Source of the DNA: Variovorax soli NBRC 106424
GTDB lineage: Bacteria; Pseudomonadota; Gammaproteobacteria; Burkholderiales; Burkholderiaceae_C
Direction of reading: 5' to 3'
NCBI RefSeq assembly: GCF_001591385.1
Contig: NZ_BCUU01000034.1
Coordinates: 1 to 48,448, forward strand
DNA length: 48,448 bases
Shown here: positions 32,498 through 41,719 of the stretch, piece by piece
Layout: each line of letters opens with the position of its first letter
Position numbering within the stretch: the stretch's first letter is position 1
Program-made: the position numbers and the translations under genes
The notes under the pieces: model-generated
Databases searched by the model: none
What the model was told of the DNA's origin: nothing
The model's input: the letters and a program-made list of their open reading frames with translations, nothing else

Positions 32498-33358
32498 TCA
32501 GGCCACGGCGGCCCGCCGATGCGGCGGCGCGCCCGCGGGCCGCAGGCTGTACGACGCCGGTCCCGGCGCCGAACTCGGCCGCTGCGCTTGCGCCGGGCGC
32601 CAGGGCCATTGCCCCATGTCGTCCGCGAGGCGGCGCATGTCCTCGGCGGCCGCGCTGGCGGGAAAGGCCTCCACCACCGACTGCAGCTGCCGCCGGGCGC
32701 CGGCCAGCCGCACGTCGCGGCGCACGCAACCTGCGGACTCCAGCGACACGCCCAGGTAGCGGCTGCCAACCTGCGCCATGTTGTGGGCGATACGCTGCGC
32801 GCCCTCCTCGTCCGCAATGCCGTTGAGCACGAAGCGCAGTTGCTTGAGCGCATGCGCGTAGTGCAGCCGCTTGATGCCCGCGTAGGTGGCGGTGATAGCG
32901 GTCGGATCCGCGCGCAGCACCACCACAACCTCCCCCGCGGTGCGGGCCAGCGGCGACAGATGGCCGCCCGTGTCCAGCCGCGCATCGATGAGCACCACCT
33001 GGTGCGGCTGCAGGCGCTGCGGATCGAAGGCCTCGGCGCAGTCCATGACCGGCAGCACGCTGGCGCCGCAGGCTGCAGTGGCGGCCGCTTCCTCGCAAGC
33101 CATGCGCCCCGCCAGCACATCGGCCAGATTGCCGTGCGGCGCCAAGCCCCACTGCTGGTCGATCGACTCACGCGCCGGATGGTGCTCGTCCAGCACCAGC
33201 ACCTGGCGGCCCTGCTGCGCCAGCGCGGCGGCCAGGTTCATGACCACGGAGGTCACGCCCATGCCGCGCAGCATGCTGGCAAAGGCCAGCACGCGGGTGG
33301 GCGTGCGCGCCAGCATTCGACGCAGGCCATCGGCCTGGTCGGCCACGATCTTGCTCAT
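32498..33358 (-). CDS. flhG: FlhG/FleN, MinD-like flagellar number regulator with degenerate Walker A
   Basis: 286 residues. The MinD/ParA fold is seen in VLAFASMLRGMGVTSVVMNLAAALAQQG, VLVLDEHHPA, VVLIDARLD and FVLNGIAD. The deviant Walker A is broken: where a normal FlhG has KGGVGKT, this one has L-R-G-M-G-V-T at residues 30-36, so both conserved Lys are lost. Nucleotide binding or hydrolysis is therefore doubtful. The C-terminal tail is Ala, Pro and Arg-rich. It follows flhF by 27 bp and precedes fliA by 53 bp. Context, length and fold make FlhG clear. FlhG usually limits flagellar number by acting with FlhF. Confidence 0.85.
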   Translation of the reverse strand: MSKIVADQADGLRRMLARTPTRVLAFASMLRGMGVTSVVMNLAAALAQQGRQVLVLDEHHPARESIDQQWGLAPHGNLADVLAGRMACEEAAATAACGASVLPVMDCAEAFDPQRLQPHQVVLIDARLDTGGHLSPLARTAGEVVVVLRADPTAITATYAGIKRLHYAHALKQLRFVLNGIADEEGAQRIAHNMAQVGSRYLGVSLESAGCVRRDVRLAGARRQLQSVVEAFPASAAAEDMRRLADDMGQWPWRPAQAQRPSSAPGPASYSLRPAGAPPHRRAAVA

Positions 33359-33385
33359 GCCGTTTTCTTTCTCTGTTGCGCGTGC

Positions 33386-35833
33386 TCAGTGGCTCGGCTC
33401 GGCGACGGCTGCCGATGCCGTGGCGGGCACAGAGGCGCCGGCGAAATCCGGACCCAGCGCTTCCAGCAGCGCGAAGAGCTTGTCCATGCCGGCGAAGAGC
33501 ACAGCCGCAGAAGCCGGGCGGCCCGGCCGCATCGCCTTGCCGGTGAGCTGCACCAGCAGCGCACGCGCAGCGTCCGCCCAGGCCGGCGTGGCGACCTGCA
33601 CCCGCCACACGGTGGTGGCCACCTGCGCTGCGATGAGCAGGCGCTTGAACATGTGCGGATCGCCTGGTTCGCCCATGCCGCCGCACAGGGCCAGGCCCTG
33701 GCGGACAAGGCGCAGGCAGGGCTCGGCCTCGGCGCTCCAGGCGAACCATTGGGCCAGCTGCTGCGCGTCGACCTCGCTGCAGAGGTTGCTCAGGCCGTAG
33801 CTCTGTGCCAGCAGCTTGCCGCTGCGCGCATCGGCAATGCGCGTGACCACGCAGCGCAGGGCCGGCGCATCTGGCGCACCGGCGCGCAGGCGCACCGGCG
33901 CCTCGGCCTGCGACTGCAGCGCGGGCTTGCCCTTGTGCATGACCTGCTGCGCCGGACCGAAGGCCAACGCCAGCTTCGCCAGCGCGCCCGGCTGGCCGCT
34001 CCGCAGGTCCACCACCGAGGTGGAAGCCGGCACACGCGACAGCCATTGCACGGCCTGCAACTGGTCCATGAACTCCGCGCCGGGCAGGCGCGGCAGCAGG
34101 TGCACCACGGTCTTGTCGCCAAAGTCCTGCTCGCCGAGCCACTGCACCTGCCGCAGGGCCGGCTTGCGTCCGCCCGCCGTCGACAGCCACTGCCGCGGCG
34201 CCGCCACCGGCCGGCCATCGCGGTCCGACAGCAGCAGGCTGGCCTGGCAGGTGTAGCGGTCGCCGCTGTCGCTGGCCTGCAGGCCCAGCTGTCCGCTCAT
34301 GGCAAGCACGTAGCGCTCGCATCCGGCGGCCACCTCGCCGCGCGCCAGCGTCATCAGCGACTGCAGCACGGCGCGCTGGTCGGCATCGCCGTCGCGGGCC
34401 TGGCGCCACAGCTCGCGTGCGGGCTCGAAGCCGACGGCCGCGCTGCCCAGGGCACCGGCCGCGTCGGCCACCGCCTCGGCATCGTGCGCCATGGCGCGGA
34501 TGAGCCGCTGGTACCGCGCGCGCAGCCGGTCCGTCTCGGCCTGGGCCTGGGCGATCTCGGCGTCGGCGCTGTTGTCCTTCTCGGTTTCGGTGGCGGTGAA
34601 CAGTGCGGCATGGCGCCGCGGCTGGAACACGCCGTCGACGAGCTGCGCGCGGTCAGCCAGCATCAGGTTCTCCGGCACCTTCTGGCCGCTGGAGACGTAG
34701 TGCACCGTCAGCCGGTGGCGAATCACCGTGTCGATCAGCGCGCCGGTGTGCGTGGCCTCGTCCACCTTGGCGAAGATGCAGCCGGCCAGCTCGCCCGCCC
34801 CTGCGCCGTTGCGGTAGGCATGCACCACCTCGTTGAGCGTGTCGCCGTGGCTGGTGGCATTGAGCAGCAACAGGCGCTTGACCGGCCGCTCGCCGCTGCA
34901 CAGCATGGCGATCTGGTTGGACACGGCGCGGTCGCGCTGGCTCATGCCCACGGTGTCGATCAGCACCAGGTGCTTCTCGCGCAGGTCCTTGAGCACCAGG
35001 TGCAGGTCGGCGGCATCCTTCACCGCGTACACGGGCACATCCAGCAGTTGGCCGTAGATGCGCAGCTGCTCGTAGGCGCCGATGCGGTAGCTGTCGGTGG
35101 TGACCAGGGCGATCTTGTCGGCACCGAAGCGCATCACGCAGCGGGCGGCAAGCTTGGCCGTGGTCGTGGTCTTGCCCACGCCGGTGGGGCCCATGAGGGC
35201 GTACACGCCGCCTTCGGCCAGAAATGCGTCCTCGTCTTCGCGCACCGACATCACGCGCATCAGCTCGCTGCGCACGTAGGCCATGCCCTGGGCGTAGCTC
35301 TGGCCGGTGGGCAGGCGCTCGAGCATGGCGCGGGAAAGCTGCGCGCTGAATCCGCCGCCGAGCAAGGTACGCAGCAGGCGGCCGCGCACGGGGTCTTTTC
35401 GCTGCTGCTCGCTCCAGGCCATGCTGGCCATCTGCTCTTCGAGCATGCCGCGCATGGAGTGCAGCTCGCTCAGCACCGGGTCCGGCTGCACCGTGGTGCT
35501 GGGGGCGGCTGCTTCAACGGGCACGGGTGCCGCTGCGGGCGGCACCACAGCTGCAGGCATGGCCGGCGGCACAGGCGCTGCCGGTTCCGGCGCGGGTGCA
35601 GGCGATTCGGCGGGCGCGCGGGCCGCCACAACGGGCGCGGCCTGCGCATGCTCCACCGCCTCGGCCACGTCTTCCGTGGCCATGGCCACGATCTCCACGC
35701 CGTCCGGCAGCACCCGGTTGGTCAGCACCATGGCTTCGGCGCCCAGCGCCTCGCGTACCAGGCGAAGGGCTTCGCGGCTCGTGGCGGCGAAGAACTTGCG
35801 AGCAGCGGTGCTCGCGTCAAAGGCTCGGGTCAA
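33386..35833 (-). CDS. flhF: FlhF, SRP-type GTPase with a long C-terminal extension
   Basis: 815 residues from a TTG at 35833 overlapping the flhA stop (TTGA). Residues 1-60 are the FlhF B domain, then a Pro/Ala-rich linker to about 118. The NG GTPase follows, with Walker A GPTGVGKTTTT at 215-225, DTVGMSQRD at 293-301 and AKVDE at 355-359. Normal FlhF ends shortly after the GTPase, near residue 410. Here about 405 further residues follow, with no domain I recognise; the region includes RYQRLIRAMAHDAEAVADAA and later Leu/Ala-rich segments. FlhF sets the place of the polar flagellum. The full-length frame has no stop or break, so the extension is real. Confidence 0.92.
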   Translation of the reverse strand: MTRAFDASTAARKFFAATSREALRLVREALGAEAMVLTNRVLPDGVEIVAMATEDVAEAVEHAQAAPVVAARAPAESPAPAPEPAAPVPPAMPAAVVPPAAAPVPVEAAAPSTTVQPDPVLSELHSMRGMLEEQMASMAWSEQQRKDPVRGRLLRTLLGGGFSAQLSRAMLERLPTGQSYAQGMAYVRSELMRVMSVREDEDAFLAEGGVYALMGPTGVGKTTTTAKLAARCVMRFGADKIALVTTDSYRIGAYEQLRIYGQLLDVPVYAVKDAADLHLVLKDLREKHLVLIDTVGMSQRDRAVSNQIAMLCSGERPVKRLLLLNATSHGDTLNEVVHAYRNGAGAGELAGCIFAKVDEATHTGALIDTVIRHRLTVHYVSSGQKVPENLMLADRAQLVDGVFQPRRHAALFTATETEKDNSADAEIAQAQAETDRLRARYQRLIRAMAHDAEAVADAAGALGSAAVGFEPARELWRQARDGDADQRAVLQSLMTLARGEVAAGCERYVLAMSGQLGLQASDSGDRYTCQASLLLSDRDGRPVAAPRQWLSTAGGRKPALRQVQWLGEQDFGDKTVVHLLPRLPGAEFMDQLQAVQWLSRVPASTSVVDLRSGQPGALAKLALAFGPAQQVMHKGKPALQSQAEAPVRLRAGAPDAPALRCVVTRIADARSGKLLAQSYGLSNLCSEVDAQQLAQWFAWSAEAEPCLRLVRQGLALCGGMGEPGDPHMFKRLLIAAQVATTVWRVQVATPAWADAARALLVQLTGKAMRPGRPASAAVLFAGMDKLFALLEALGPDFAGASVPATASAAVAEPSH

Positions 35834-37923
35834 ACTCTTCCTCCAATGATCGCAGTGACCTTGATGGTGTGAACGTCAGAAATCTCGGCATGCGACAGCA
35901 CCTTCAGCTGCGGCAGGCTGCGCCGCAGGAAGCGCGCGAGCAGCGTGCGCAGCGGGTGCTGCACCAGCAGCACGGGCGGCAGGCCCAGCGCCTCCTGGCG
36001 CTGCATGGCGCTCTGGGTCTGGCGCAGCAGGTTGTCGGCCAGGCCGGGCTCGATGCCGCTGTTGTTGCTCATGGCCTGCTGCAGCACGCCTTCGAGCGAG
36101 CTGTCCAGGCCGATCACCTGCAGCTGCACGTCACCCGGGAACAGCTGCTGGGTGATGGAGCGGCCCAGCGCCACGCGGGTGAGCGAGGTGAGCTCGGTCG
36201 CGTCCTTCACCGCGGGCGCATGCTCGGCCATCACGTCGAGAATCGTGCGCATGTCGCGGATGGGCACCTCCTCGGCCAGCAGGTTCTGCAGCACCTTGTG
36301 CAGCGTGCTGAGCGTGAGCACCTTGGGCACCAGGTCTTCGGTGAGCTTGGGCTCGGTCTTGGCGATCTGGTCCAGCAGCTGCTGCACTTCCTGGCGGCCC
36401 AGCAGCTCGGCGGCATGCGACTGGATCAGGTGGTTCAGGTGCGTGGCCATCACGGTGCAGGCATCCACCACCGTGTAGCCGTAGATCTGCGCCTGCTGGC
36501 GCTGCGCGCCGTCGATCCAGACCGCCGGCAGGCCGAAGGCCGGGTCCTGGGTGGCGGTGCCCTGCAGGCTGCCGCTCACCTGGCCGGGGTTGATGGCCAT
36601 CCAGCGGTCGGGGTACGACTCGCCCCGCCCGATCTCCACGCCCTTCAAGCGGATGATGTAGGTGTTGGGGCCGATCTCCAGGTTGTCTCGGATGTGCACC
36701 ACCGGCACCAGAAAGCCGAGCTCCTGCGCTATCTTCTTGCGGATGCTCTTGATGCGGCCCAGCAGTTCGCCGTTCTGCGACTGGTCCACCAGCGGAATGA
36801 GGCGGTAGCCCACTTCCATGCCCAGCGGGTCGACCAGCTGCACGTCGTCCCAGCTGGCCTCGGCCTGCTCGGGTGCGGGCGCCGCGGCGGTGCGCTCGGC
36901 CTCGGCCTTCTGCACGGCCTCCTGCGGTGCGCGCTGGAGCTTCTTGTGCGCGATCCAGAACAGGCCGCCGGCGATCGCCAGGAAGGCGAAGCTGGGCATG
37001 CCCGGGATCAGGCCCATCAGCCCGATGATGCCGCCGGTGAGCAGCATCACCTGCGGGTTGGAAAAGAGCTGCCCGGTCAGCTGCCGGCCCACGTCCTCGT
37101 CGGTGCTCACGCGCGAGACGATCACGCCCGCCGCGGTGGAAATCACCAGCGCCGGAATCTGCGCCACCAGGCCGTCGCCGATGGCCAGCAGCGTGTAGGT
37201 CTTGCCGGCGGCGGCAAAAGCCATGTCGTGCTGGATCATGCCCACGAACAGGCCGCCGATGATGTTGATCACCATGATCAGCAGGCCCGCCACCGCGTCG
37301 CCGCGCACGAACTTGCTGGCACCGTCCATGGAGCCGTAGAAGTCCGATTCCTGCGCCACTTCCTTGCGGCGCTGGCGCGCGGCCTTCTCGTCGATGAGGC
37401 CCGCGTTCAGGTCGGCGTCAATGGCCATCTGCTTGCCCGGCATGGCGTCGAGCATGAAGCGCGCCCCCACCTCGGCAATGCGGCCCGCGCCCTTGGTGAT
37501 GACCATGAAGTTGATGATCACCAGGATGACGAACACCATCACGCCCACGGCGAAGTTGCCGCCCACCAGGAAGTGGCCGAAGGATTCGATCACCTTGCCG
37601 GCCGCGTCGGGGCCCGAGTGGCCGTGCATCAGCACCACGCGGGTGGACGCCACGTTCAGCGACAGGCGCAGCAGCGTGGAGAACAGCAGCACCGCCGGAA
37701 AGGCCGCAAAGTCCAGCGGCTTCATGGTGTACATGCTCACCAGCAGCACCATCACCGACAGCGCGATGTTGAAGGTGAACAGCAGATCCAGCAGCAATGG
37801 CGGCAGCGGCAGCACCATCATGCTCAGGATCATCACGATCAGGATGGGCCCGGCCAGGCCCTTGAACTGGCCTCTGGCGAAGATCTGCGCAGGGTTGCGC
37901 AGCAGTTGGGTCATGGCGTTCAT
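35830..37923 (-). CDS. flhA: Flagellar type III export protein FlhA
   Basis: 697 residues, as expected. The N-terminal half has about eight membrane segments (GLAGPILIVMILSMMVLPLPP onward) and the FHIPEP-type cytoplasmic loop with GARFMLDAMPGKQMAIDADL. The C-terminal half is the export-gate cytoplasmic domain, ending with LAHAEI-like segments (KVLSHAEISDVHTIKVTAIIGG). ATG at 37923 is chosen; a second Met three residues on is possible. It follows flhB by 14 bp and overlaps flhF by TTGA. Confidence 0.97.
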   Translation of the reverse strand: MNAMTQLLRNPAQIFARGQFKGLAGPILIVMILSMMVLPLPPLLLDLLFTFNIALSVMVLLVSMYTMKPLDFAAFPAVLLFSTLLRLSLNVASTRVVLMHGHSGPDAAGKVIESFGHFLVGGNFAVGVMVFVILVIINFMVITKGAGRIAEVGARFMLDAMPGKQMAIDADLNAGLIDEKAARQRRKEVAQESDFYGSMDGASKFVRGDAVAGLLIMVINIIGGLFVGMIQHDMAFAAAGKTYTLLAIGDGLVAQIPALVISTAAGVIVSRVSTDEDVGRQLTGQLFSNPQVMLLTGGIIGLMGLIPGMPSFAFLAIAGGLFWIAHKKLQRAPQEAVQKAEAERTAAAPAPEQAEASWDDVQLVDPLGMEVGYRLIPLVDQSQNGELLGRIKSIRKKIAQELGFLVPVVHIRDNLEIGPNTYIIRLKGVEIGRGESYPDRWMAINPGQVSGSLQGTATQDPAFGLPAVWIDGAQRQQAQIYGYTVVDACTVMATHLNHLIQSHAAELLGRQEVQQLLDQIAKTEPKLTEDLVPKVLTLSTLHKVLQNLLAEEVPIRDMRTILDVMAEHAPAVKDATELTSLTRVALGRSITQQLFPGDVQLQVIGLDSSLEGVLQQAMSNNSGIEPGLADNLLRQTQSAMQRQEALGLPPVLLVQHPLRTLLARFLRRSLPQLKVLSHAEISDVHTIKVTAIIGGRV

Positions 37924-37937
37924 GGCGTGCTTGTTCT

Positions 37938-39080
37938 TCAGTCGGCCTTTGGCGCGTATTCGAGTTCGGGCGGAATGGGCAGGTCGGAAGGCTCGCGCGG
38001 CGCGTCGCCGCCCTCGCTCTGCCAGCGCTTGAGCCGGTAGACCCAGGCCAGCACCTCGGCCACGGCGGTATAGAGGCCCGCCGGAATCTCCTGGCCCAGC
38101 CTGGTGTTCTTGTAGAGGGCGCGCGTGAGCGGCGGCGCCTCGAGCACGGCCACCTTGTGTTCCCTGGCGATCTCGCGGATGCGCAGCGCCACCCGGTCCA
38201 CGCCCTTGGCCACCACACGCGGGGCGCTCATGTCGCCGTCCACGTACTTCAGCGCCACGGCAAAGTGCGTCGGGTTGGTCACCACGATGTCGGCCTTGGG
38301 CACCTCGGCCATCATGCGGCGGCGCGACATCTGCTGCTGCTGGCTGCGGATGCGGGCCTTGATGTGCGGGTCGCCCTCGCTTTCCTTGTGCTCCTGGCGC
38401 AGGTCTTCCTTGGACATGCGCAGCTTGCGGTAGTGGCTCCAAAGCTGGTAGGGCACGTCGATGAGCGCGATGAGCAGCAGCGCCGCGACGATGAGCACGC
38501 TGTCCTGCGCTACCAGCTTCGCCATCTGCGGCAAGGCGGCGCTGGCGGGCTGGGCCATGAGCGCCATCACGCGGTCCATGTTGCCCATGATCACGACCCA
38601 GGCCACGCCGCCGATGAGCAGCGACTTGGCCAGCGCCTTGGCCAGTTCGGCCAGCGATTGGGTGGAGAACATACGGCCGATGCCGGCCAGCGGGTCGAGC
38701 TTGCCGAAGTTGGGCGCGAGCGACTTGGCGGAGAACAGCCAGCCGCCCAGCAGCATCGGGCCGACGAGTGCGGCGAAGGCCATCACGCTCAGGATGGGCA
38801 GCGCAGCCAGCAGGCCTTCGAGCAGCATGTCGCCCACCTGGACGAGCATGAAGGAGGTGTCGAAGCCCGAGGCACGCTCGAAATGCAGGCCGCGGCGCAG
38901 CGCCTGCTGCAGGGTGGTGCCCAGTGAATCGGCACCGGACCAGATGCCGGCCACGGCGGCGCCGAGCAGGATCAGCGTGCTGAGTTCGCGCGAACGTGCA
39001 ACCTGGCCTTCCTCGCGCGCCTTTTCCAGGCGCCTTGGCGAGGCTGGCTCGGTTTTTTCGAGATCGCTTTCCTCAGACAT
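37938..39080 (-). CDS. flhB: Flagellar type III export switch protein FlhB
   Basis: 380 residues. It starts with SDLEKTEPASPRRLEKAREEGQ, the family signature, followed by four membrane segments. The self-cleavage motif NPTH is at residues 269-272, the same position as in Salmonella. The ATG at 39080 has GGAGC ahead. First gene of the flhB-flhA-flhF-flhG-fliA operon. Confidence 0.97.
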   Translation of the reverse strand: MSEESDLEKTEPASPRRLEKAREEGQVARSRELSTLILLGAAVAGIWSGADSLGTTLQQALRRGLHFERASGFDTSFMLVQVGDMLLEGLLAALPILSVMAFAALVGPMLLGGWLFSAKSLAPNFGKLDPLAGIGRMFSTQSLAELAKALAKSLLIGGVAWVVIMGNMDRVMALMAQPASAALPQMAKLVAQDSVLIVAALLLIALIDVPYQLWSHYRKLRMSKEDLRQEHKESEGDPHIKARIRSQQQQMSRRRMMAEVPKADIVVTNPTHFAVALKYVDGDMSAPRVVAKGVDRVALRIREIAREHKVAVLEAPPLTRALYKNTRLGQEIPAGLYTAVAEVLAWVYRLKRWQSEGGDAPREPSDLPIPPELEYAPKAD

Positions 39081-39123
39081 CCATGCTCCGAATGCGTGCC
39101 GCAACATGCGTTCGCTTCGAAGC

Positions 39124-39152
39124 AAATTATTCGAGCCGAGGGGTCAAACCAA
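39124..39152 (-). promoter_or_regulatory. Possible promoter of flhB
   Basis: The minus strand reads TTGGTT, 17 bases, TAATTT, a fair sigma-70-like match about 45 bases ahead of the flhB start. The bases are AT-rich compared with the surroundings. Confidence 0.3.
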
Positions 39153-39286
39153 TCTGTCGATGAAGCCTGGCAAAGTCCTGTTTCTCTTGCGATGCGCCAC
39201 CCGGTCTGCGCTGCCCGCCGGGCTCAGTGGGTGATGATCTGGCGCGCCCCTGTCTCGCGGAGCCAGGAATCCCCACGACCTCTCCA

Positions 39287-39537
39287 CTGCGTCGGCGGGC
39301 GGGCGGTGCGTGCCGGGGGCCGCCTCGATGTCGCCGAGGAGCGCAGCGGGTGCGGCCTGCACGCAAGGGCACCTTGCGTGCTTCCACCTCTGACTCACTG
39401 CGGCTGTCTGAGCGGAGCTGCGTCAGCAGCGCAGCGAGTTCCGCAGTGCAGGCCGCTCCCGCGAGCACCGCAGGGCAGCCCCGAAGGGGCCGACATCGTG
39501 AAGGCCCCCGGCACGCACCGCCCGCCCGCCGACGCAG
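39287..39537. repeat. 251-bp inverted-repeat element between cheZ and flhB
   Basis: The ends are a perfect 35-bp inverted repeat (39287-39321 and 39503-39537, starting CTGCGTCGGCGGGCGGGCGG). After 4 unlike bases the arms match again over CGATGTCG. Further inside, a 17-base segment (GCGGGTGCGGCCTGCAC near 39346) pairs with another near 39445-39470 with one mismatch. The whole could fold into one long hairpin with a branched tip. It codes for nothing credible. It fits a MITE or large REP-like element, or a structured RNA; no target-site duplication is evident. The gap between cheZ and flhB (39081-39548) is otherwise only promoter and spacer. Confidence 0.8.
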
Positions 39538-39548
39538 CGCGCCCAACC

Positions 39549-40196
39549 TCAGAACCCCAGGCTCTCGAGCAGATCATCCACCTGCGACTGATCAGAGACA
39601 GCATCAGGCGCACCAGGATTGATCTGCGGCCCATTCAGCATGCTGTTCGTGCTCAGTTCCTGCCGCTTCTCCGGCGGCGAGTTGTCGATCAGCACCTGCA
39701 GCAGCTGCGTCTCGACATCGTTGACCACTTCCATCATCTTCTTGATGACCTGCCCCGTCAGGTCCTGGAAGTCCTGCGCCATCAGGATCTCCATGAGCTG
39801 CGCATTGATCGCCTCTGCCGTCACCGGCACGTCGCGCAGGTAGCTGCGGGTGTCCAGCACCAGCTCGCGCGCGTCGTTCAGCTCGATGGGGTTGGCAAAC
39901 CATGCGTCCCACCTCGCGTTGAGCGCGCCTGCGCCGGTGGCCAGCTTTTCCTGCAGCGGCTGCGCCAGGTCGATGGCATTGAGCGCCCGGTGCGCCGCGC
40001 GCTCCGTCGTGGCCGCCACATAGCTGAGCCGGTCGCGCGCATCCGGAATGGCCTGCGCCGCCCGCTCGACCTGCTTGTCCAGGCCCAGCTCGCGCAGGCC
40101 CTCGCGCAGCTGGCGCGTCAGCTGGCCGATGCGTCCCAGCAATGCTTCGGCGGAGTCGCCATGTTCGGCGGCGGCGTCGGGCGTTGGCTGTGTCAT
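39549..40196 (-). CDS. cheZ: CheY-P phosphatase CheZ
   Basis: 215 residues. The catalytic region is MAQDFQDLTGQVIKKMMEV, with the expected Gln at about residue 149. The C-terminal peptide VDDLLESLGF is the CheY-binding tail. It starts 1 base after the cheY stop, so it is translationally coupled. The ATG at 40196 is set by context. Confidence 0.94.
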   Translation of the reverse strand: MTQPTPDAAAEHGDSAEALLGRIGQLTRQLREGLRELGLDKQVERAAQAIPDARDRLSYVAATTERAAHRALNAIDLAQPLQEKLATGAGALNARWDAWFANPIELNDARELVLDTRSYLRDVPVTAEAINAQLMEILMAQDFQDLTGQVIKKMMEVVNDVETQLLQVLIDNSPPEKRQELSTNSMLNGPQINPGAPDAVSDQSQVDDLLESLGF

Positions 40197-40197
40197 G

Positions 40198-40590
40198 TCA
40201 GGCTTCCTTGGCCAGCTTCTCGAAGATCTTGCCGATCTTCTCTTCCAGCGTGGCGGCGGTGAAGGGCTTGACCACATAGCCGTTGGCGCCGGCCTGCGCC
40301 GCGGCAATGATGTTCTCCTTCTTCGCCTCGGCCGTGACCATCAGCACCGGCAACTTGGCCAGCTGAGGGTCGGCGCGGATGGTCTTGAGCATGGTCAGGC
40401 CGTCCATGTTGGGCATGTTCCAGTCCGACACCACGAAGCCGAAATCGCCGCCGCGCAGCTTCTCGTAGCCGGCCGCGCCGTCCTCCGCCTCGTCGACGTT
40501 GTGGAAGTCCAGTTCCTTCAACAGGTTGCGCACGATGCGCCGCATGGTCGGGAAGTCGTCCACGACCAGGATCTTGATGCTCTTGTCCAT
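40198..40590 (-). CDS. cheY: Chemotaxis response regulator CheY
   Basis: 130 residues. D11, D12, phosphoacceptor D56 (VVSDWNMP), T86 and K108 (YVVKPF) are all present. The single-domain form and its place between cheB and cheZ fit CheY, the messenger to the flagellar switch. Confidence 0.97.
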   Translation of the reverse strand: MDKSIKILVVDDFPTMRRIVRNLLKELDFHNVDEAEDGAAGYEKLRGGDFGFVVSDWNMPNMDGLTMLKTIRADPQLAKLPVLMVTAEAKKENIIAAAQAGANGYVVKPFTAATLEEKIGKIFEKLAKEA

Positions 40591-40621
40591 CCGGGTTGCT
40601 CCAAAAATTCACTTCACTGCT

Positions 40622-41719
40622 TCAAACTCGATTCACCCGCTCGCCGAAGCTGCTGCGCAGGTGGGCCAGTACGCGCCGGCTCATCTCGTGCAGCGGCGCC
40701 ACTTCGTGCGCGGCACCGATGGCAATGGCTTCGCGCGGCATGCCGAACACCACGCAGCTCGCCTCGTCCTGCGCCAGCGTGTAGGCGCCGGCCTGCTTCA
40801 TGCGCAGCAGCCCCTCGGCGCCGTCCTTGCCCATGCCGGTGAGGATCACGCCGATGGCATTGCGCCCCGCATGCCGGGCCACCGAGTCGAACAGCACGTC
40901 GATCGAGGGGCGATGCCGGTTCACGGGCGGCTCCTGGTCCAGGTGGGCCACGTAGTTGGCGCCGCTGCGCGCCAGCGACAGGTGAAAGCCGCCGGGCGCG
41001 ATGTAGGCGTGGCCGGGCAGCACCCGCTCGCCGTGCTCGGCTTCCTTCACGGTGATGCGGCACAGCCCGTCGAGCCGCTGCGCGAAGGACTTGGTGAAGC
41101 CGGGCGGCATGTGCTGGGCGATCATCACCGCCGGGCTGTCCGAAGGCAGCGGCTGCAGCACATCGCGGATGGCCTCGGTGCCGCCGGTGGAGGCGCCGAT
41201 GATGATGAGCTTCTCGGTACTGAGCAGCGGGCTGCGCAGCGGCGCCTCGCCCGGCCCGGCCGCGGCCGCCTTCGCGGCGGCGCCACGGCGCGAAGGCAGC
41301 AGGCGCGCGGCCGAAGCGGCGCGGATCTTGCTGGCGATCAGCTCGGTGTAGTTCAGCAGGCCGTCGCGCACGCCCAGCTTGGGCTTGGTCACGAAGTCGA
41401 CCGCGCCCAGCTCCAGCGCGGTGAGCGCGATCTCGGAGCCGCGCTCGGTGAGCGAAGAGACCATCAACACCGGCATGGGCCGCAGGCGCATGAGCTTCTC
41501 GAGAAACTCCAGGCCGTCCATGCGCGGCATTTCCACGTCCAGCGTGAGCACGTCGGGGTTGGTCTGCTTGATGAGTTCGCGCGCCACCAGCGGGTCGGCA
41601 GCGGTGCCCACCACGGTCATGTCGGGCTGGCTGTTGATGATCTCGGTCATCACGCTGCGGATCAGCGCCGAATCGTCGACGCACAGGACCTTGATCTTCG
41701 GATTGTTGTTGCTGTTCAT
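40622..41719 (-). CDS. cheB: Chemotaxis methylesterase CheB
   Basis: 365 residues. The receiver has its phosphoacceptor D61 ([12 protein letters not shown]). A linker of about 40 residues leads to the esterase with the triad in [12 protein letters not shown] (Ser), AQHMPPGFT (His) and [10 protein letters not shown] (Asp). The ATG at 41719 overlaps the cheD stop (ATGA). Confidence 0.97.
   Translation of the reverse strand: MNSNNNPKIKVLCVDDSALIRSVMTEIINSQPDMTVVGTAADPLVARELIKQTNPDVLTLDVEMPRMDGLEFLEKLMRLRPMPVLMVSSLTERGSEIALTALELGAVDFVTKPKLGVRDGLLNYTELIASKIRAASAARLLPSRRGAAAKAAAAGPGEAPLRSPLLSTEKLIIIGASTGGTEAIRDVLQPLPSDSPAVMIAQHMPPGFTKSFAQRLDGLCRITVKEAEHGERVLPGHAYIAPGGFHLSLARSGANYVAHLDQEPPVNRHRPSIDVLFDSVARHAGRNAIGVILTGMGKDGAEGLLRMKQAGAYTLAQDEASCVVFGMPREAIAIGAAHEVAPLHEMSRRVLAHLRSSFGERVNRV

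Noticed and set aside
32519..35872. 1117-codon open frame on the plus strand opposite flhG and flhF
   Set aside because: Low-complexity His/Arg/Ala/Gly sequence; flhG and flhF on the other strand show clear motifs and operon overlaps.
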